The notes under the pieces: model-generated | Database searches by the model: none | The model's input: the letters and a program-made list of their open reading frames with translations, nothing else | Told to the model about the DNA's origin: nothing | Source: Methylotenera sp. | Lineage (GTDB): Bacteria; Pseudomonadota; Gammaproteobacteria; Burkholderiales; Methylophilaceae | Length of the DNA stretch: 53,276 nt | Reading direction: 5' to 3' | Assembly (NCBI GenBank): GCA_028688575.1 | Contig: JAQTXW010000010.1 | Coordinates: 1 to 53,276 of the forward strand | Shown here: positions 28,626 to 39,990 of the stretch, piece after piece | How the letters are laid out: each line of letters begins with the position of its first letter | How positions within the stretch are numbered: position 1 is the stretch's first letter | Made by a program: the position numbers and the translations under genes

Positions 28626-30110
28626 ATGACCCATCAAAAAGTAGATGTATTAGTCGTTGGCAGTGGCATCATGAGTGCCACACTCGCCACCTTACTCAAT
28701 GCCTTGGATCACACGCTGAGTATCCAGATGGTGGAGCGACTCACGAGTGTCGCTTCTGAAAGCACAGATGCCTGGAATAACGCAGGCACAGGTCATGCTG
28801 GTTACTGTGAGTTGAACTACACCCCAACCAACACCGATGGGCAAATAGAAATTGACCGCGCGCTGGCGATTAATGCCTCATTTGAAGTCTCTCTGCAGTT
28901 TTGGTCATCTTTGGTTGAGCAAAACATATTGCCAGCACCTGAACATTTCATTAACCCCACACCGCATTTAAGTTTTGTTTGGGGTGACGACAATGTTGCG
29001 TTTCTTAAAAAACGCTATCAACTGCTCAAGGCGCATCATTTGTTTGCGGATATGGAATTTAGTGACGATTTCAACACCTTAAAACAATGGATGCCACTCA
29101 TGATGCATGCGCGAGATAATCAACAAAGTGTGGCTGCAACCAAGGTTGCCTACGGCACAGATGTAGATTTTGGCAGCCTGACGCGAAGCCTAGTGGAGCA
29201 CTTATCATCACAAGAGCACTTTACACTTAACTTGCACACAGAAGTTAAAAAATTAAGGCATCTTGATAATGGTCACTGGCAAGTCAGCTTGCTGAATAAG
29301 CAAACCAAAAAACACACACAAGTTGAAGCTGGCTTTGTGTTTTTAGGTGCAGGTGGTGGTGCACTTAAATTACTGCAAAAATCAGGCATTCCTGAAAGCA
29401 AAGGTTATGGTGGCTTTCCCGTCAGTGGTCAATGGCTGGTGTGTCATGACCCAAAGGTGATTAACCAACATCACAGCAAAGTTTATGGCAAAGCGGCCAT
29501 CGGCGCACCACCTATGTCAGTTCCCCATCTGGATACTAGAGTCATTCATGGTCAAAAGGCCTTGCTTTTTGGCCCTTATGCGGGCTTTACCACCAAATTC
29601 CTGAAGCAAGGCTCGTTTGTGGATTTGTTGCAGTCAGTACGTGTGCATAATCTTAAACCCATGTTCAGTGTGGCACGCCATCATGGCGATTTAACACGAT
29701 ACTTGATTAAAGAGGCCATGCAATCTCCCATGGCGCGCCTGCAAACGTTGCGCCAGTTTTACCCAGAAGCCAATGCGAGTGACTGGACATTGGCACACGC
29801 AGGCAAGCGCGTGCAGGTCATCAAGAAATGTGGTCAAAAAGGGGGAAAGCTTGAGTTTGGCACCGAAATCGTCACCTCAAACAACGGCAATATCGCAGCC
29901 TTGCTTGGTGCTTCACCTGGGGCTTCTGTCTCCGTGCAAGCCATGCTTAGCGTGATTGAGCGCTGTTTTAAACAACCATTGCAAACCCAGGGTTGGCAGC
30001 AAAAACTAAAAACACTGATCCCCAGCTATGGTGAGTCGTTGATAGATGATAAACAGCTATTATCCACTGTTAGAAAAAAAACGCTGGCTACGCTCAAGCT
30101 AAGCACCTGA
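28626..30110 (+). CDS. mqo: Malate:quinone oxidoreductase
   Basis: VLVVGSGIMSATLATLLNALD, ESTDAWNNAGTGHAGYCELNYTP, GYGGFPVSGQWLVC, FGPYAGFTTKFLK, LLGASPGASVSVQAML. Confidence 0.96.
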   Translation: MTHQKVDVLVVGSGIMSATLATLLNALDHTLSIQMVERLTSVASESTDAWNNAGTGHAGYCELNYTPTNTDGQIEIDRALAINASFEVSLQFWSSLVEQNILPAPEHFINPTPHLSFVWGDDNVAFLKKRYQLLKAHHLFADMEFSDDFNTLKQWMPLMMHARDNQQSVAATKVAYGTDVDFGSLTRSLVEHLSSQEHFTLNLHTEVKKLRHLDNGHWQVSLLNKQTKKHTQVEAGFVFLGAGGGALKLLQKSGIPESKGYGGFPVSGQWLVCHDPKVINQHHSKVYGKAAIGAPPMSVPHLDTRVIHGQKALLFGPYAGFTTKFLKQGSFVDLLQSVRVHNLKPMFSVARHHGDLTRYLIKEAMQSPMARLQTLRQFYPEANASDWTLAHAGKRVQVIKKCGQKGGKLEFGTEIVTSNNGNIAALLGASPGASVSVQAMLSVIERCFKQPLQTQGWQQKLKTLIPSYGESLIDDKQLLSTVRKKTLATLKLST

Positions 30111-30118
30111 TTTCAAAA

Positions 30119-30148
30119 ATCAACCGCTAGCTCATTCTGGCGGTTGAT
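30119..30148. terminator. Hairpin between convergent mqo and rlmB
   Basis: ATCAACCGC (30119-30127) / GCGGTTGAT (30140-30148), followed by GTGTTTTAT. Confidence 0.6.
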
Positions 30149-30153
30149 GTGTT

Positions 30154-30909
30154 TTATCGTGTTGCCAATGTGCGCTGGCGTCGCACTTCATACAGACAAA
30201 TGCCGCTGGCTACACTCACATTTAAACTTTCAACTGAGCCAAACATGGGGATCGTCATCAAGGCGTCGCAGGTTTCAACCGTGAGGCGACGCATACCGTC
30301 CCCTTCCGCGCCTAAAACTACTGCAATAGGCCCTTCTAATTTTGTATTCAGCAAGGTACCAGGTGCATCCATGGTGGTACCAACGACAAACACGCCTGCT
30401 TCTTTTAATTCTCGAATCGTTCTTGCTAAGTTGGTCACAGCAATAAAGGGGACGGTTTCAGCTGCGCCACAAGCCACTTTGCGCACGGTAGCATTGAGGC
30501 CAACTGCACGATCTTTAGGTGCGATGACTGCGTGCACGCCCATGGCATCTGCCACGCGTAAGCAGGCACCTAGGTTATGCGGGTCTTCTACTCCATCTAA
30601 AATTAAAAAGAATGGTGGTTCAGTTAAGTCGGATTCTAAAATATCGTGTATATCTTTATACGGGATGGGCGTATCGATAACGCGCGCAATCACCCCTTGA
30701 TGGCGGCCATTCACGCCTGCCATCCCATCTAAACGGCTACGTTCTACCTGCATGACGCGCACGCCCGCAGATTCTGCCATATTTAGCAGGTCTTTCATGC
30801 GGGCATCAATGCGGTCACGGTCAATTAAAATTTCTTGAACGCTTGCACCATGTTGGCGCAAACGACTTAATACAGCATGAAAGCCGAATAAGATACGGGC
30901 ATCACTCAT
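30154..30909 (-). CDS. rlmB: 23S rRNA (guanosine-2'-O-)-methyltransferase RlmB (SpoU family)
   Basis: [68 protein letters not shown]. Confidence 0.96.
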   Translation of the reverse strand: MSDARILFGFHAVLSRLRQHGASVQEILIDRDRIDARMKDLLNMAESAGVRVMQVERSRLDGMAGVNGRHQGVIARVIDTPIPYKDIHDILESDLTEPPFFLILDGVEDPHNLGACLRVADAMGVHAVIAPKDRAVGLNATVRKVACGAAETVPFIAVTNLARTIRELKEAGVFVVGTTMDAPGTLLNTKLEGPIAVVLGAEGDGMRRLTVETCDALMTIPMFGSVESLNVSVASGICLYEVRRQRTLATR

Positions 30910-33356
30910 TATTTCACCTTATGTCGTGTTGGTTTTTTAGCGGCTTTATGTGGTTTGGTCGCTTTTTTTATGGATTTTGATTTTGTTGCCACTGGTAGTG
31001 TCAGGGTTTTACCCTTGGCTTTGGGTTTTGAGCCAGAAGCCCCCTCAAACTTGTTTACTTCAAATTGAGGGGGGGATTTTACATGAGTTTTACTCACTGC
31101 GCTTGGTTTGGCTGTTGCTGATGCAGAATTTGAAATTACATTAGATATGTTATCTAACCCTTTATTTTTATTCACTAGTGTAAAATCAATTTTCGTAGTT
31201 TCCAAATCTACACGCGTGACCTTGATCGTCAATCTGTCACCTAGTCGATAACGTACACCTGTGCGCTCACCTGCCATTTCGTGGCGTGCCTTGTCATAAT
31301 GAAAATAATCATTGCCTAATTCTGTGACGTGCAACAGGCCTTCCACATAAACGCCATCAAGCGCAACAAACAAACCAAAGCTGGTCACACCTGCCACCGT
31401 ACCCTCAAACTCTTCGCCTATCTTATCCTGCATATAAAAACACTTGAGCCAATTAGTGACATCGCGCGTTGCGTCATCGGCACGCCTTTCAGTCATCGAG
31501 CATTGCTCTCCTAGGCTATTCCAATCGCCTGCTTTATAGCGATCACCTTTGAGCACAGCTTTAATGGCACGATGTATGAGTAAGTCAGGATAGCGGCGTA
31601 TAGGCGAAGTAAAGTGCGCATAAGCTTCATATGCTAAGCCAAAGTGCCCTACATTGTCTGGGCTATAGACAGCCTGTTGCATAGAGCGCAATAATACCGT
31701 TTGCAGCAGCTGTGCGTCTGGGCGGTCTTTAATGCGTGCAAGCAGCTTGCCATAATCTTTGGCATGCGGTGAATCACCACCGCCAACGCCGAACCCAAAC
31801 TCTCCCATAAATGTACGCAATAACTCCAGCTTCTCAGGGGTGGGGCCTTCATGGATGCGATACAAAGCAGGATGCTCATGTTTTTGCAGAAACTCAGCTG
31901 CACAAACATTGGCGGCCAACATACATTCTTCAATTAGTTTGTGCGCTTCATTGCGTGTGCTGGGTTCTATACGCTCTATTTTGCCATGTTCATTAAAAAC
32001 CATGATGGTTTCAGACGACTCAAATTCAATCGCCCCACGTTTTTCACGTTGCGTTTGCAGTAGTTGATACACGTTGTAGAGATGATTCAAATGCGGCTTT
32101 AACCATGCACATTCTTGTGCAAGCTCACCTTGCGGATTTTGCAGAATTTCATACACTTGCGTGTAAGTCATACGTGCTTTTGAGCGCATGACAGATGGAT
32201 AAAATTTGTATTGCTTCACAATGCCTGAGCCATCTAACTGCATATCACAAATCATGCACAAGCGCTCAACATCAGGGTTAAGCGAACATAGCCCGTTTGA
32301 TAATGCCTCAGGCAACATAGGGATCACACGTCGTGGAAAATACACCGAGTTCCCACGCTCAATTGCGCCTTTATCCAGAGCATCCCCTGGGTTTACATAA
32401 AAACTCACATCAGCAATCGCCACCACCAAACGCCACCCCTTACCCTGAGGCTCGGCAAATACTGCATCGTCAAAGTCACGTGCGGTTTCTCCGTCAATGG
32501 TAATCAGTGGCATTTCTCGGCAATCGATACGACCTTGATAATCTGCTGGCTGCACTAGCTTAGGATACGACTCTGCAAGCTTGATGGCTTCGGCGCTAAA
32601 CTCATAAGGCAAATTGTGTTTACGTAACGCGATTTCAATTTCCATGCCGCTATCGGCATAATTACCGAGAATCTCTGTCACCTCGCCCATCGGCTGCGCA
32701 TGGCTTGAAGGCTGCGTGGTCAGCTTTACCATCACCACTTGGCCAGGCTTGGCGCCCTTGTCTAAATGATAGGGAATTAGAATGTCTAGATTAATGCGCT
32801 TATCTTCAGCAGCCACAATGGTCACGCCTGCACTTTGAATAACGCGCCCTACCAGCTGCTGGGTTCGATGTTCTAATACTTCAACGATCTTACCCTCAGG
32901 TCGCCCTCTTCTATCCAGCCCGCTGATGCGTACCATGGCACGGTCACCGTGCATGACCTGCGACATCTCTTTGGGGCTTAAAAATAAATCCTCTCCATTG
33001 GTTTTGGTCTTGTCGTCAGGAATCAAAAAGCCAAAACCATCAGAGTGACCTTGTATCACACCAGCAATTAAATCCAGCTTATCTACAATGCATAATGCAC
33101 CTTTACGATTCTGAATAATCTGCCCATCACGCTCCATGGCGTTTAAGCGCTTATTAAATACCTCGCGTTCCTGGTCGCTAATATCCAGCAAAAGATAAAG
33201 CTGCTCAACGCTGAGAGGGATGCCTTGCTCCGCCATGGTTGATAAAATCAACTCCCGGCTAGGTAACGGCGTTTCATAGCGACTCGCCTCTCGCGCCGCA
33301 TGTGGATCATTATTTCTTTTAGTTTTATGACTATTTCTGTGTTTTGTCATTGACAA
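30909..33356 (-). CDS. rnr: Ribonuclease R
   Basis: [22 protein letters not shown] catalytic domain, [19 protein letters not shown]1 domain, basic C-terminal tail. Confidence 0.96.
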   Translation of the reverse strand: MSMTKHRNSHKTKRNNDPHAAREASRYETPLPSRELILSTMAEQGIPLSVEQLYLLLDISDQEREVFNKRLNAMERDGQIIQNRKGALCIVDKLDLIAGVIQGHSDGFGFLIPDDKTKTNGEDLFLSPKEMSQVMHGDRAMVRISGLDRRGRPEGKIVEVLEHRTQQLVGRVIQSAGVTIVAAEDKRINLDILIPYHLDKGAKPGQVVMVKLTTQPSSHAQPMGEVTEILGNYADSGMEIEIALRKHNLPYEFSAEAIKLAESYPKLVQPADYQGRIDCREMPLITIDGETARDFDDAVFAEPQGKGWRLVVAIADVSFYVNPGDALDKGAIERGNSVYFPRRVIPMLPEALSNGLCSLNPDVERLCMICDMQLDGSGIVKQYKFYPSVMRSKARMTYTQVYEILQNPQGELAQECAWLKPHLNHLYNVYQLLQTQREKRGAIEFESSETIMVFNEHGKIERIEPSTRNEAHKLIEECMLAANVCAAEFLQKHEHPALYRIHEGPTPEKLELLRTFMGEFGFGVGGGDSPHAKDYGKLLARIKDRPDAQLLQTVLLRSMQQAVYSPDNVGHFGLAYEAYAHFTSPIRRYPDLLIHRAIKAVLKGDRYKAGDWNSLGEQCSMTERRADDATRDVTNWLKCFYMQDKIGEEFEGTVAGVTSFGLFVALDGVYVEGLLHVTELGNDYFHYDKARHEMAGERTGVRYRLGDRLTIKVTRVDLETTKIDFTLVNKNKGLDNISNVISNSASATAKPSAVSKTHVKSPPQFEVNKFEGASGSKPKAKGKTLTLPVATKSKSIKKATKPHKAAKKPTRHKVK

Positions 33357-33409
33357 ATATAACCTTTAATATAAAATTCAACGCCTCAATTAGCTTGTAT
33401 AGTTAATGA

Positions 33410-33494
33410 GCCCAGATGGCGGAATTGGTAGACGCGCTAGTTTCAGGTACTAGTATCGAAAGATGTGGAGATTCGAGTTCTCTTCTGGGCACCA
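33410..33494 (+). tRNA. tRNA-Leu(CAG)
   Basis: 85 nt; acceptor GCCCAGA/TCTGGGC, anticodon loop TTCAGGT (CAG), long variable arm, encoded CCA. Confidence 0.93.
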
Positions 33495-33725
33495 TCTATA
33501 ATTGTGCCAATTTATTGTTTTTTCAATAGATGACCAGCAATTAACGCTTAACAACACCCTACTTTTAACTCTAAGCTTGACGCATTAAGTTCGCAAGAGC
33601 GCATAGTGCTTGCGATACCAAGTGTGACATCACTCTCACCCCAGACATTATAGGCGTGTATTGCTGTTATATCTACCGATGTTAGATGCTATGGTTAAAT
33701 ATAGACGTGATAACAACAAAGACTA

Positions 33726-34526
33726 CTATTCTGAAGTTGCAGGAAGCTCATGATTTGAATTTAACAGCAGGGCAACAGCTTGTGCACGCCTGCCTACATT
33801 GAGTTTTTGGAAGATGCGTTTCAGATGGCTTTTAACAGTGTTTTGGCTAATATTTAAAATCATGCCAATTTCCTGATTGGTCTTGCCTGCTTTAATCCAA
33901 CTGACTACCTCAAGCTCACGGTCACTTAAACCATATATCCCAGCCGAGAACACGGGTCTTTCAGTTTCTACAACCTGTGTCAGCAGCTTGATTTTTCTCA
34001 GTACATGGTCTATATGCGGAATGATTAAATTAATCAAATGCGGTTTTGCATTAATACGTTCTGCTTGGTAAAAAAACAAGTATAGACACTCGGTCTCACT
34101 GCGGGTATCAATGACACCGTGCACTAATAATGCACTTGACTCCGCAGCCAAATCAGGAAGTAGCCCAGAAATTTCACGGCCTAATAAAGTTTGATTGAAC
34201 TGATCTATCGCAAAGCACTGCCTGTCATTAGCCACCCAGCGCTGATAAAGATTCAGCATCACATTATCTAATTTTGTAGACTGTGCTGTAATAATCCGCG
34301 TGCCTACTCCTTCTATATTTGAAGCGGCATCATAATGTAATGCTCGATCATTTTGCTGGCTAAAATCTCCCCACACAGCAATCATCAAGTTGTGTGGAAT
34401 AAATTCAGCCACACTGTTCTGTAGCCAAACAAAATAATCCCAGTGGGTCTGAATTTTTTGTGACTGGCCAATAGCCGAAAATAAAACATCCCAATCTTGA
34501 TGAGTCTGGTTCACTGTTGCATCCAT
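33726..34526 (-). CDS. LuxR-type transcriptional regulator, EpsA-like (PEP-CTERM/exopolysaccharide-associated)
   Basis: C-terminal LSDRELEVVSWIKAGKTNQEIGMILNISQNTVKSHLKRIFQKLNVGRRAQAVAL; N-terminal region resembles EpsA-type regulators. Confidence 0.8.
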   Translation of the reverse strand: MDATVNQTHQDWDVLFSAIGQSQKIQTHWDYFVWLQNSVAEFIPHNLMIAVWGDFSQQNDRALHYDAASNIEGVGTRIITAQSTKLDNVMLNLYQRWVANDRQCFAIDQFNQTLLGREISGLLPDLAAESSALLVHGVIDTRSETECLYLFFYQAERINAKPHLINLIIPHIDHVLRKIKLLTQVVETERPVFSAGIYGLSDRELEVVSWIKAGKTNQEIGMILNISQNTVKSHLKRIFQKLNVGRRAQAVALLLNSNHELPATSE

Positions 34527-34726
34527 AATTTAAGCACCATAATGATAAGCAGGTTAGCTCTCAATGTTGTAGGTGCAAAATGAATGCCACTAAATTTAAA
34601 CCATAAAAATCAATTGGTTGTACATATTTCCAATAAAAGAAAGCCCTATATTTGTTATGTTGTCAACTGCAGTGTCAATTTTACGACACCTATTAGTGCG
34701 CTAAGTACGTTGAATGATTGATTGTA

Positions 34727-35269
34727 TTAATTGTTCAATGCATAAATCGCTGGCAAATTACGCCACCAGCCATAAACATCCATGCCATAACCAAACACAT
34801 AGCGATTGGGTACCTCAACACCGATAAAATCAGCAGCAATCGGTTTGGGGTGATCTAACCTTTTTTCAACCAACACCGCTGAAAACACCTTGGCTGCGCC
34901 TAATGCCAGACATTTTTCCTGAATTGCTTTTAAAGTAATCCCCTCATCAAGAATGTCATCTAACAAGAGAACATTACGTCCAGTTAAATCAAGTTTTGGC
35001 AACGATTTCCATTCCAAAGTGCTACCTACAGTTTCATTTTGATAGCGGCTCGCATGCACATAATCCAACTCAAGCGGAAAGTTTAAACGAGTAAGCAACT
35101 GTCCCGCAAAAACAACCCCTCCTCCCATTACACAAATAACAACAGGTTCTGAATTCTCAAGCACTTGTGTGACTTGTTGGCTTAATCTATCAATCGCCTC
35201 GGCAACTCGGCTTGATGAGTAAATGAGCTCTGACTGCGCGAGCAATTGTTTTGGGTTGTGTCTGTCCAT
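34727..35269 (-). CDS. hpt: Hypoxanthine-guanine phosphoribosyltransferase family
   Basis: VICVMGGGVVFAGQLL, NVLLLDDILDEGITLKAI PRPP-binding motif. Confidence 0.88.
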   Translation of the reverse strand: MDRHNPKQLLAQSELIYSSSRVAEAIDRLSQQVTQVLENSEPVVICVMGGGVVFAGQLLTRLNFPLELDYVHASRYQNETVGSTLEWKSLPKLDLTGRNVLLLDDILDEGITLKAIQEKCLALGAAKVFSAVLVEKRLDHPKPIAADFIGVEVPNRYVFGYGMDVYGWWRNLPAIYALNN

Positions 35270-35488
35270 TGTTTGACCATTACTGAATGAATGAGATATT
35301 TATAAAATACTTGTTGTTGCTGACTTAGTCTAGCTTAGACATCGTAAATGTCCTTAGAATATATTGGATTAACTGTTCACGCAAATCCCTTGGTTGAAAA
35401 TCACATAAGGCGGAGCGCTGGTTTAAACAACGGGATGAGGAAGTCTTCGACCCACGAAAACTGAGAAAATCAAGGTCGTGATTCTGAG

Positions 35489-35520
35489 TAGGCTAACACA
35501 GCGAAGCGATGTTAAGCCTA
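35489..35520. repeat. REP-like imperfect palindrome in the hpt / ROK intergenic region
   Basis: TAGGCTAACACAGCGAAGCGATGTTAAGCCTA; arms TAGGCT(T)AACA with one bulged base. Confidence 0.55.
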
Positions 35521-35557
35521 GATTTAACATACATAGAAGTATTTCAAAAGTCCCATG

Positions 35558-36490
35558 CTACCGAGTTGCCAACATGGCGGCACCTAACATGCCCGCCTGA
35601 TCTCCCACAGCAGAAAGCCGTACGTTCACACGCCCACGCAACACGGGGATCAAATCTGCATCCAATTGTGCAATAAAGGCTGTTTGCATATTAGCCCAGC
35701 CTGCACTCATGCCGCCACCAATCATAATTTCTGTCACATCAATCACTTTTAAAATATGCGCCAATGCCTGCGCCAACATTTTTCCCGCAATTTGATAGGC
35801 CCGTATCGCACTTTGATCACCCGCATCGGCGCGTAACGCAATTTCTGCCGCAGTCAATTGTTGCTGAGTGGCATCAAAATAACTTTTTACTACACCGCTG
35901 GCAGAAGCATACTGCTCCATGCACCCGCGATTACCACAACCACACAGCCTGCCGTTCTCTTCAACAATGAGGTGCCCCACTTCCATCGCCACGCCATGCT
36001 GCCCCTGAAATGGCCTGCCATTGAGAATTAATCCACCGCCCACCCCTGTGCCTAAACCAAGGTAAATCAAGTTACCCGTGTGATTAGGCTGCAAGACATA
36101 TTCACCAAAAGCGGCAGCCAGCGCATCATTTTCCACCACAACTGGCAAATGAATTAAAGCGCTCAAATCCGCATTTAAATCAACATCATGCAAGCCCGGC
36201 AAATTAGGCGAGAGCGCAATACGTTGCGTTAATGGATCAATAAAGCCAGGAAAACCAATGCCAATCGCGGCCACTGACGGGTGCTGGCTACGTACAGTGT
36301 CAATAGCATCAGCCATCACCGTCAATATCTCGCGCCAGGCACGCTCTGGCGGGTGTGCTTTACACAAACCAGAAAAGTCAGCCTGAAAGCGCATCTCATC
36401 CACCACTTGCGGCGTGGCTGATGACGCACACTCAACCACCCCAACGCGTAAATTAGTTCCGCCTACATCAATCCCGATGCGCTTCACCAT
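35558..36490 (-). CDS. ROK family sugar kinase
   Basis: IGIDVGGTNLRVGVVE, GLGTGVGGGLILNG, GHLIVEENGRLCGCGNRGCMEQYAS (ROK zinc motif). Confidence 0.93.
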   Translation of the reverse strand: MVKRIGIDVGGTNLRVGVVECASSATPQVVDEMRFQADFSGLCKAHPPERAWREILTVMADAIDTVRSQHPSVAAIGIGFPGFIDPLTQRIALSPNLPGLHDVDLNADLSALIHLPVVVENDALAAAFGEYVLQPNHTGNLIYLGLGTGVGGGLILNGRPFQGQHGVAMEVGHLIVEENGRLCGCGNRGCMEQYASASGVVKSYFDATQQQLTAAEIALRADAGDQSAIRAYQIAGKMLAQALAHILKVIDVTEIMIGGGMSAGWANMQTAFIAQLDADLIPVLRGRVNVRLSAVGDQAGMLGAAMLATR

Positions 36491-36492
36491 GG

Positions 36493-37986
36493 TTAATGAG
36501 CTCGCCCTGTGCGCAGAATTGCCACACTGATATTAGCGACTTGTTCAGGGCGCAACTGTTGCCAGCTAAATCGCCAATGCCAATTTCCAGTAGCTGTGCC
36601 TGGCGTATTCATCCGATGTTCGCCATCTAACTGCAAAATATCCTGCATGGGAATAATGGCCAAATTAGCCTGGGTTGCCAAGGCCATGTCTATCAGATCA
36701 TTTGGCATCTTAGGCGTGTAGTCTTCAGCATGCGTAGCATACAAATAGGCATGCACATGCTCACGCTGCTGCTCATCCAGCGCATCATACCAGCCTAGCG
36801 TCGTGTCATTGTCATGCGTGCCAGTGTATACCACGCTATTAGGTGTAATATGTTGCGGCAAATAAGGGTTGTCACTTGTGCCACTAAAAGCAAACTGCAA
36901 TATCTTCATGCCAGGCATATTGTACTTATTTCTCAAGGCATCCACCTCTACCGTGATAATGCCCAGATCTTCTGCAACAAGATTGATATCAGGCTGGGCC
37001 TGCATAACTGCCGCTAGCAATGCATCGCCTGGCGCCAGCACCCAAGTGCCATTAATCGCGGTTTCTTCATTTGCGGGGATTTCCCAGGCGGCTTCCAACC
37101 CCCTGAAATGATCTATACGTACGATATCAAACAAAGCACTCTGAGTTGCCATGCGTGAAACCCACCAGGCAAAATGATCAGCCGCCATTGCCTCCCAATT
37201 GTAATGCGGGTTACCCCAGCGCTGCCCTGTTTCTGAAAAGTAATCTGGCGGCACGCCCGCTACCACCGTCATATTTTTGTCTTCATCTAGCTTAAATAAA
37301 TGCGGCTGCGCCCACACATCAGCGCTGTCATAAGCCACAAATATTGGAATATCACCAAACAAGGCCACTTGCTGACTTTTTGCATATTGTTTGAGCTGAT
37401 GCCATTGCTTAAAAAACACATACTGCGTAAATTTAATCGCCACAATCTGCTCAGCAAGTTCGACCTGCGCATGCTTTAAGGTTTTTTTATCCCGATTTTT
37501 ATATAACGCAGGCCAGGTAGACCAACCTGCCTGATTAAACTTTTCGCGCAAGGCCAAAAACAGGGCAAAATCATCTAGCCAATCGCTTTGGTTCTTGCAA
37601 AAAGCCCCAAACTGCTGCTGTGCCCTTTTGTCCGCTTGTGCTAAATGCTTTGCATAAGCCTTAACAAGTAATGCCGTTTTACTGGTGAGAAGTCCACTTA
37701 CATCTTCTTTGGATAAAAGCCCCTCCGCTTGCAGGGCTTCTAAACTGATAAAATCAGGATTGCCCGCATGCGCCGATAAACACTGATAAGGCGAGTTATC
37801 AGCGTGTGGCATGTTTATGGGCAGCGTTTGCCAGACACGCGCACCTATCTGATGCAGAAAATCCACAAACTGATAGGCACTCGCGCCTAAGTCGCCCGTG
37901 TAAAAAGCACTGGGTAATGAGCTGATATGGAGCAACACACCCGCGCAACGCTGATCTAAAATTGATGCCTTTTTTTGTACCGTCAT
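36493..37986 (-). CDS. malQ: 4-alpha-glucanotransferase (amylomaltase)
   Basis: GVLLHISSLPSAFYTGDLG, LFGDIPIFVAYDSADVW, GVPPDYFSETGQRWGNPHYNW, VRIDHFRGLEAAWEIP, TGTHDNDTTLGW. Confidence 0.96.
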   Translation of the reverse strand: MTVQKKASILDQRCAGVLLHISSLPSAFYTGDLGASAYQFVDFLHQIGARVWQTLPINMPHADNSPYQCLSAHAGNPDFISLEALQAEGLLSKEDVSGLLTSKTALLVKAYAKHLAQADKRAQQQFGAFCKNQSDWLDDFALFLALREKFNQAGWSTWPALYKNRDKKTLKHAQVELAEQIVAIKFTQYVFFKQWHQLKQYAKSQQVALFGDIPIFVAYDSADVWAQPHLFKLDEDKNMTVVAGVPPDYFSETGQRWGNPHYNWEAMAADHFAWWVSRMATQSALFDIVRIDHFRGLEAAWEIPANEETAINGTWVLAPGDALLAAVMQAQPDINLVAEDLGIITVEVDALRNKYNMPGMKILQFAFSGTSDNPYLPQHITPNSVVYTGTHDNDTTLGWYDALDEQQREHVHAYLYATHAEDYTPKMPNDLIDMALATQANLAIIPMQDILQLDGEHRMNTPGTATGNWHWRFSWQQLRPEQVANISVAILRTGRAH

Positions 37987-38147
37987 AACACCCTATTCCA
38001 TAATGCCAACAAGACATCAACTACCTATTCCCATGCACTTATCAACAAGCGAGGGCAAACTTTGACTGCATCATTTAACTAATTACCGCATCATAAGTAC
38101 CACATAAAATGTAGCTTTTTTGACATGAAACTTTAAGTTTCATCACC

Positions 38148-39881
38148 TTATGATTGACCACGCCGCATGGTGCCAGCATTTTCAGCATGACCACCGCCCA
38201 GGCTAATCGCAACATGTAACGCTTCTGGTACAGGTTGCCCCAGCAACACATAAAGATTAATCAGATTTCGGCGGTAGAGTAAATCAAAACTTGCCACACT
38301 ATCTGATGAGTTGTAATCGCCAAACCACCAAAACCAGTCCGAGCCCTCGCAAATAGCCAATTGATGCTCACAGGCCTCAAGCTGATTGGCATCCAATCGC
38401 CCGTCTGCCACCACCTTGTCGTAAACTTTTTTAGCCTCACATAATAAGTCCCAGGCTAAATTCTTGTCCTGACTGCCTATCCATGTGCTAAAAGTCCCAT
38501 ACACCCAGCTGCCAGCTGCCACCTGAGGCAGAATTGGCGCTGAAAGTCCAGCTTTCTCTGCATTTTCAGACTTATAAAAATCCACGATATCACTAAAAGT
38601 AGTCATTTCAATATCAGGGTGATTGACCAAGGCCTCATATAACTCACTAATAAAGTGATAACCATTGTATGGATAGTATTCCCAGGCATTTTCACCATCC
38701 AGAATCACACTCACCACTTGCGCACCTTGGCCAGGATTAGACTGGTGTATTTGCTCTAAACTTTGTACAAAATCATTTACTGCATCTCGTGCAAACATCC
38801 CAGAATACTCAAAGCCTATTTTGTCTGAAAGATTATCATCTCTAAAGAAACATAAAATATCGTGCTTGCCATTCGTTACCCGATAGGGCTGGTATAGATA
38901 AGCATGTTTATCTTCTGCACTTAAATGTGACTTTCTCAGGCTATTGGCTAACACAGCCTGACCTGTCGCTGCCCACTCTACGCCGTTCTCTGCCATAAGT
39001 GAGAGTGCAGCATGAGAAACAGCACCTTCAGCTGGCCACATACCGCGGGACTCCTTACCAAAATGCGCTTTATGGTAGGCATTGGCTGACTCCACATGCG
39101 CTACCGCTCTGCGATACCCACCTTTATATTGCGGATTGTCAGGCAGCGGAGCATCAGGCATTGCATCTAAAGTGGATTTAAAATCCAGCAACAAAGGCAA
39201 AATCGGATGATAGTAAGGTGTCGTAGAGATCTCAACCTGCTTGGAATCCATTAACGCTTTATAACGTGGAATAAGCGCTGCTACCGTTTCCCCGACCACT
39301 TTGGACAGTGCCAGTCGCTCTTCAAAAGTAAAAAGCACGCCTTTGTTCATCAAGGCCTGCACGGTGAGATTATTGCGACGCAAGCTCTCACCGCACCAAG
39401 CCAGGTGGTACCACACCAGCAAGTCTGCTTTGTACTGTACATCTAGATAATGCAAGCTGTCGTGGCCATTAATCGTATCAACAAGCTTATAAAGTTGATG
39501 TAAGCGCTGATAATGCGGGAACGGACTCAGCATCTTTTCATGGTGACTTTTAAAGCAGCTTTCCACAATTAAACGGCACTGCTCATTACTGATGCCACTT
39601 AAATCTTCCTCGGCCAGCAAAGCCAGTAGCGGATCACGAATTTTATTTTGTCTGAACTGCATTGTGTAATCTTCAAGCTGCTCGATCAGAATAGGCACAA
39701 AATTAAATGTCACACGTGCTTTGGGGTTGGCTTCAAGATGAAAAGCCATATCACTATAATCTTTAATTGCATGCAGATACGTCCAGGGCAACACATACTC
39801 ATTAGTGGCCAGGTCGCGATAATCTGGCTGATGCATATGCCAGTAAAGATTGAGGTATAACTTGGAACGTGTAGTAATCAC
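38148..39881 (-). CDS. Glycoside hydrolase family 57 protein
   Basis: LYWHMHQPDYRD, GMWPAEGAVSHAAL, SVILDGENAWEYYPYNG. Confidence 0.9.
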   Translation of the reverse strand: MITTRSKLYLNLYWHMHQPDYRDLATNEYVLPWTYLHAIKDYSDMAFHLEANPKARVTFNFVPILIEQLEDYTMQFRQNKIRDPLLALLAEEDLSGISNEQCRLIVESCFKSHHEKMLSPFPHYQRLHQLYKLVDTINGHDSLHYLDVQYKADLLVWYHLAWCGESLRRNNLTVQALMNKGVLFTFEERLALSKVVGETVAALIPRYKALMDSKQVEISTTPYYHPILPLLLDFKSTLDAMPDAPLPDNPQYKGGYRRAVAHVESANAYHKAHFGKESRGMWPAEGAVSHAALSLMAENGVEWAATGQAVLANSLRKSHLSAEDKHAYLYQPYRVTNGKHDILCFFRDDNLSDKIGFEYSGMFARDAVNDFVQSLEQIHQSNPGQGAQVVSVILDGENAWEYYPYNGYHFISELYEALVNHPDIEMTTFSDIVDFYKSENAEKAGLSAPILPQVAAGSWVYGTFSTWIGSQDKNLAWDLLCEAKKVYDKVVADGRLDANQLEACEHQLAICEGSDWFWWFGDYNSSDSVASFDLLYRRNLINLYVLLGQPVPEALHVAISLGGGHAENAGTMRRGQS

Positions 39882-39990
39882 TTATAAAAAACCTTGATTA
39901 AAATTAAACACCATTTTAGAGATAGCCATGACAAGAAAGCCTGAAGCAAACGCCCCAGCGCCCAGCCACTCAAAAATCAATCGACAACAA

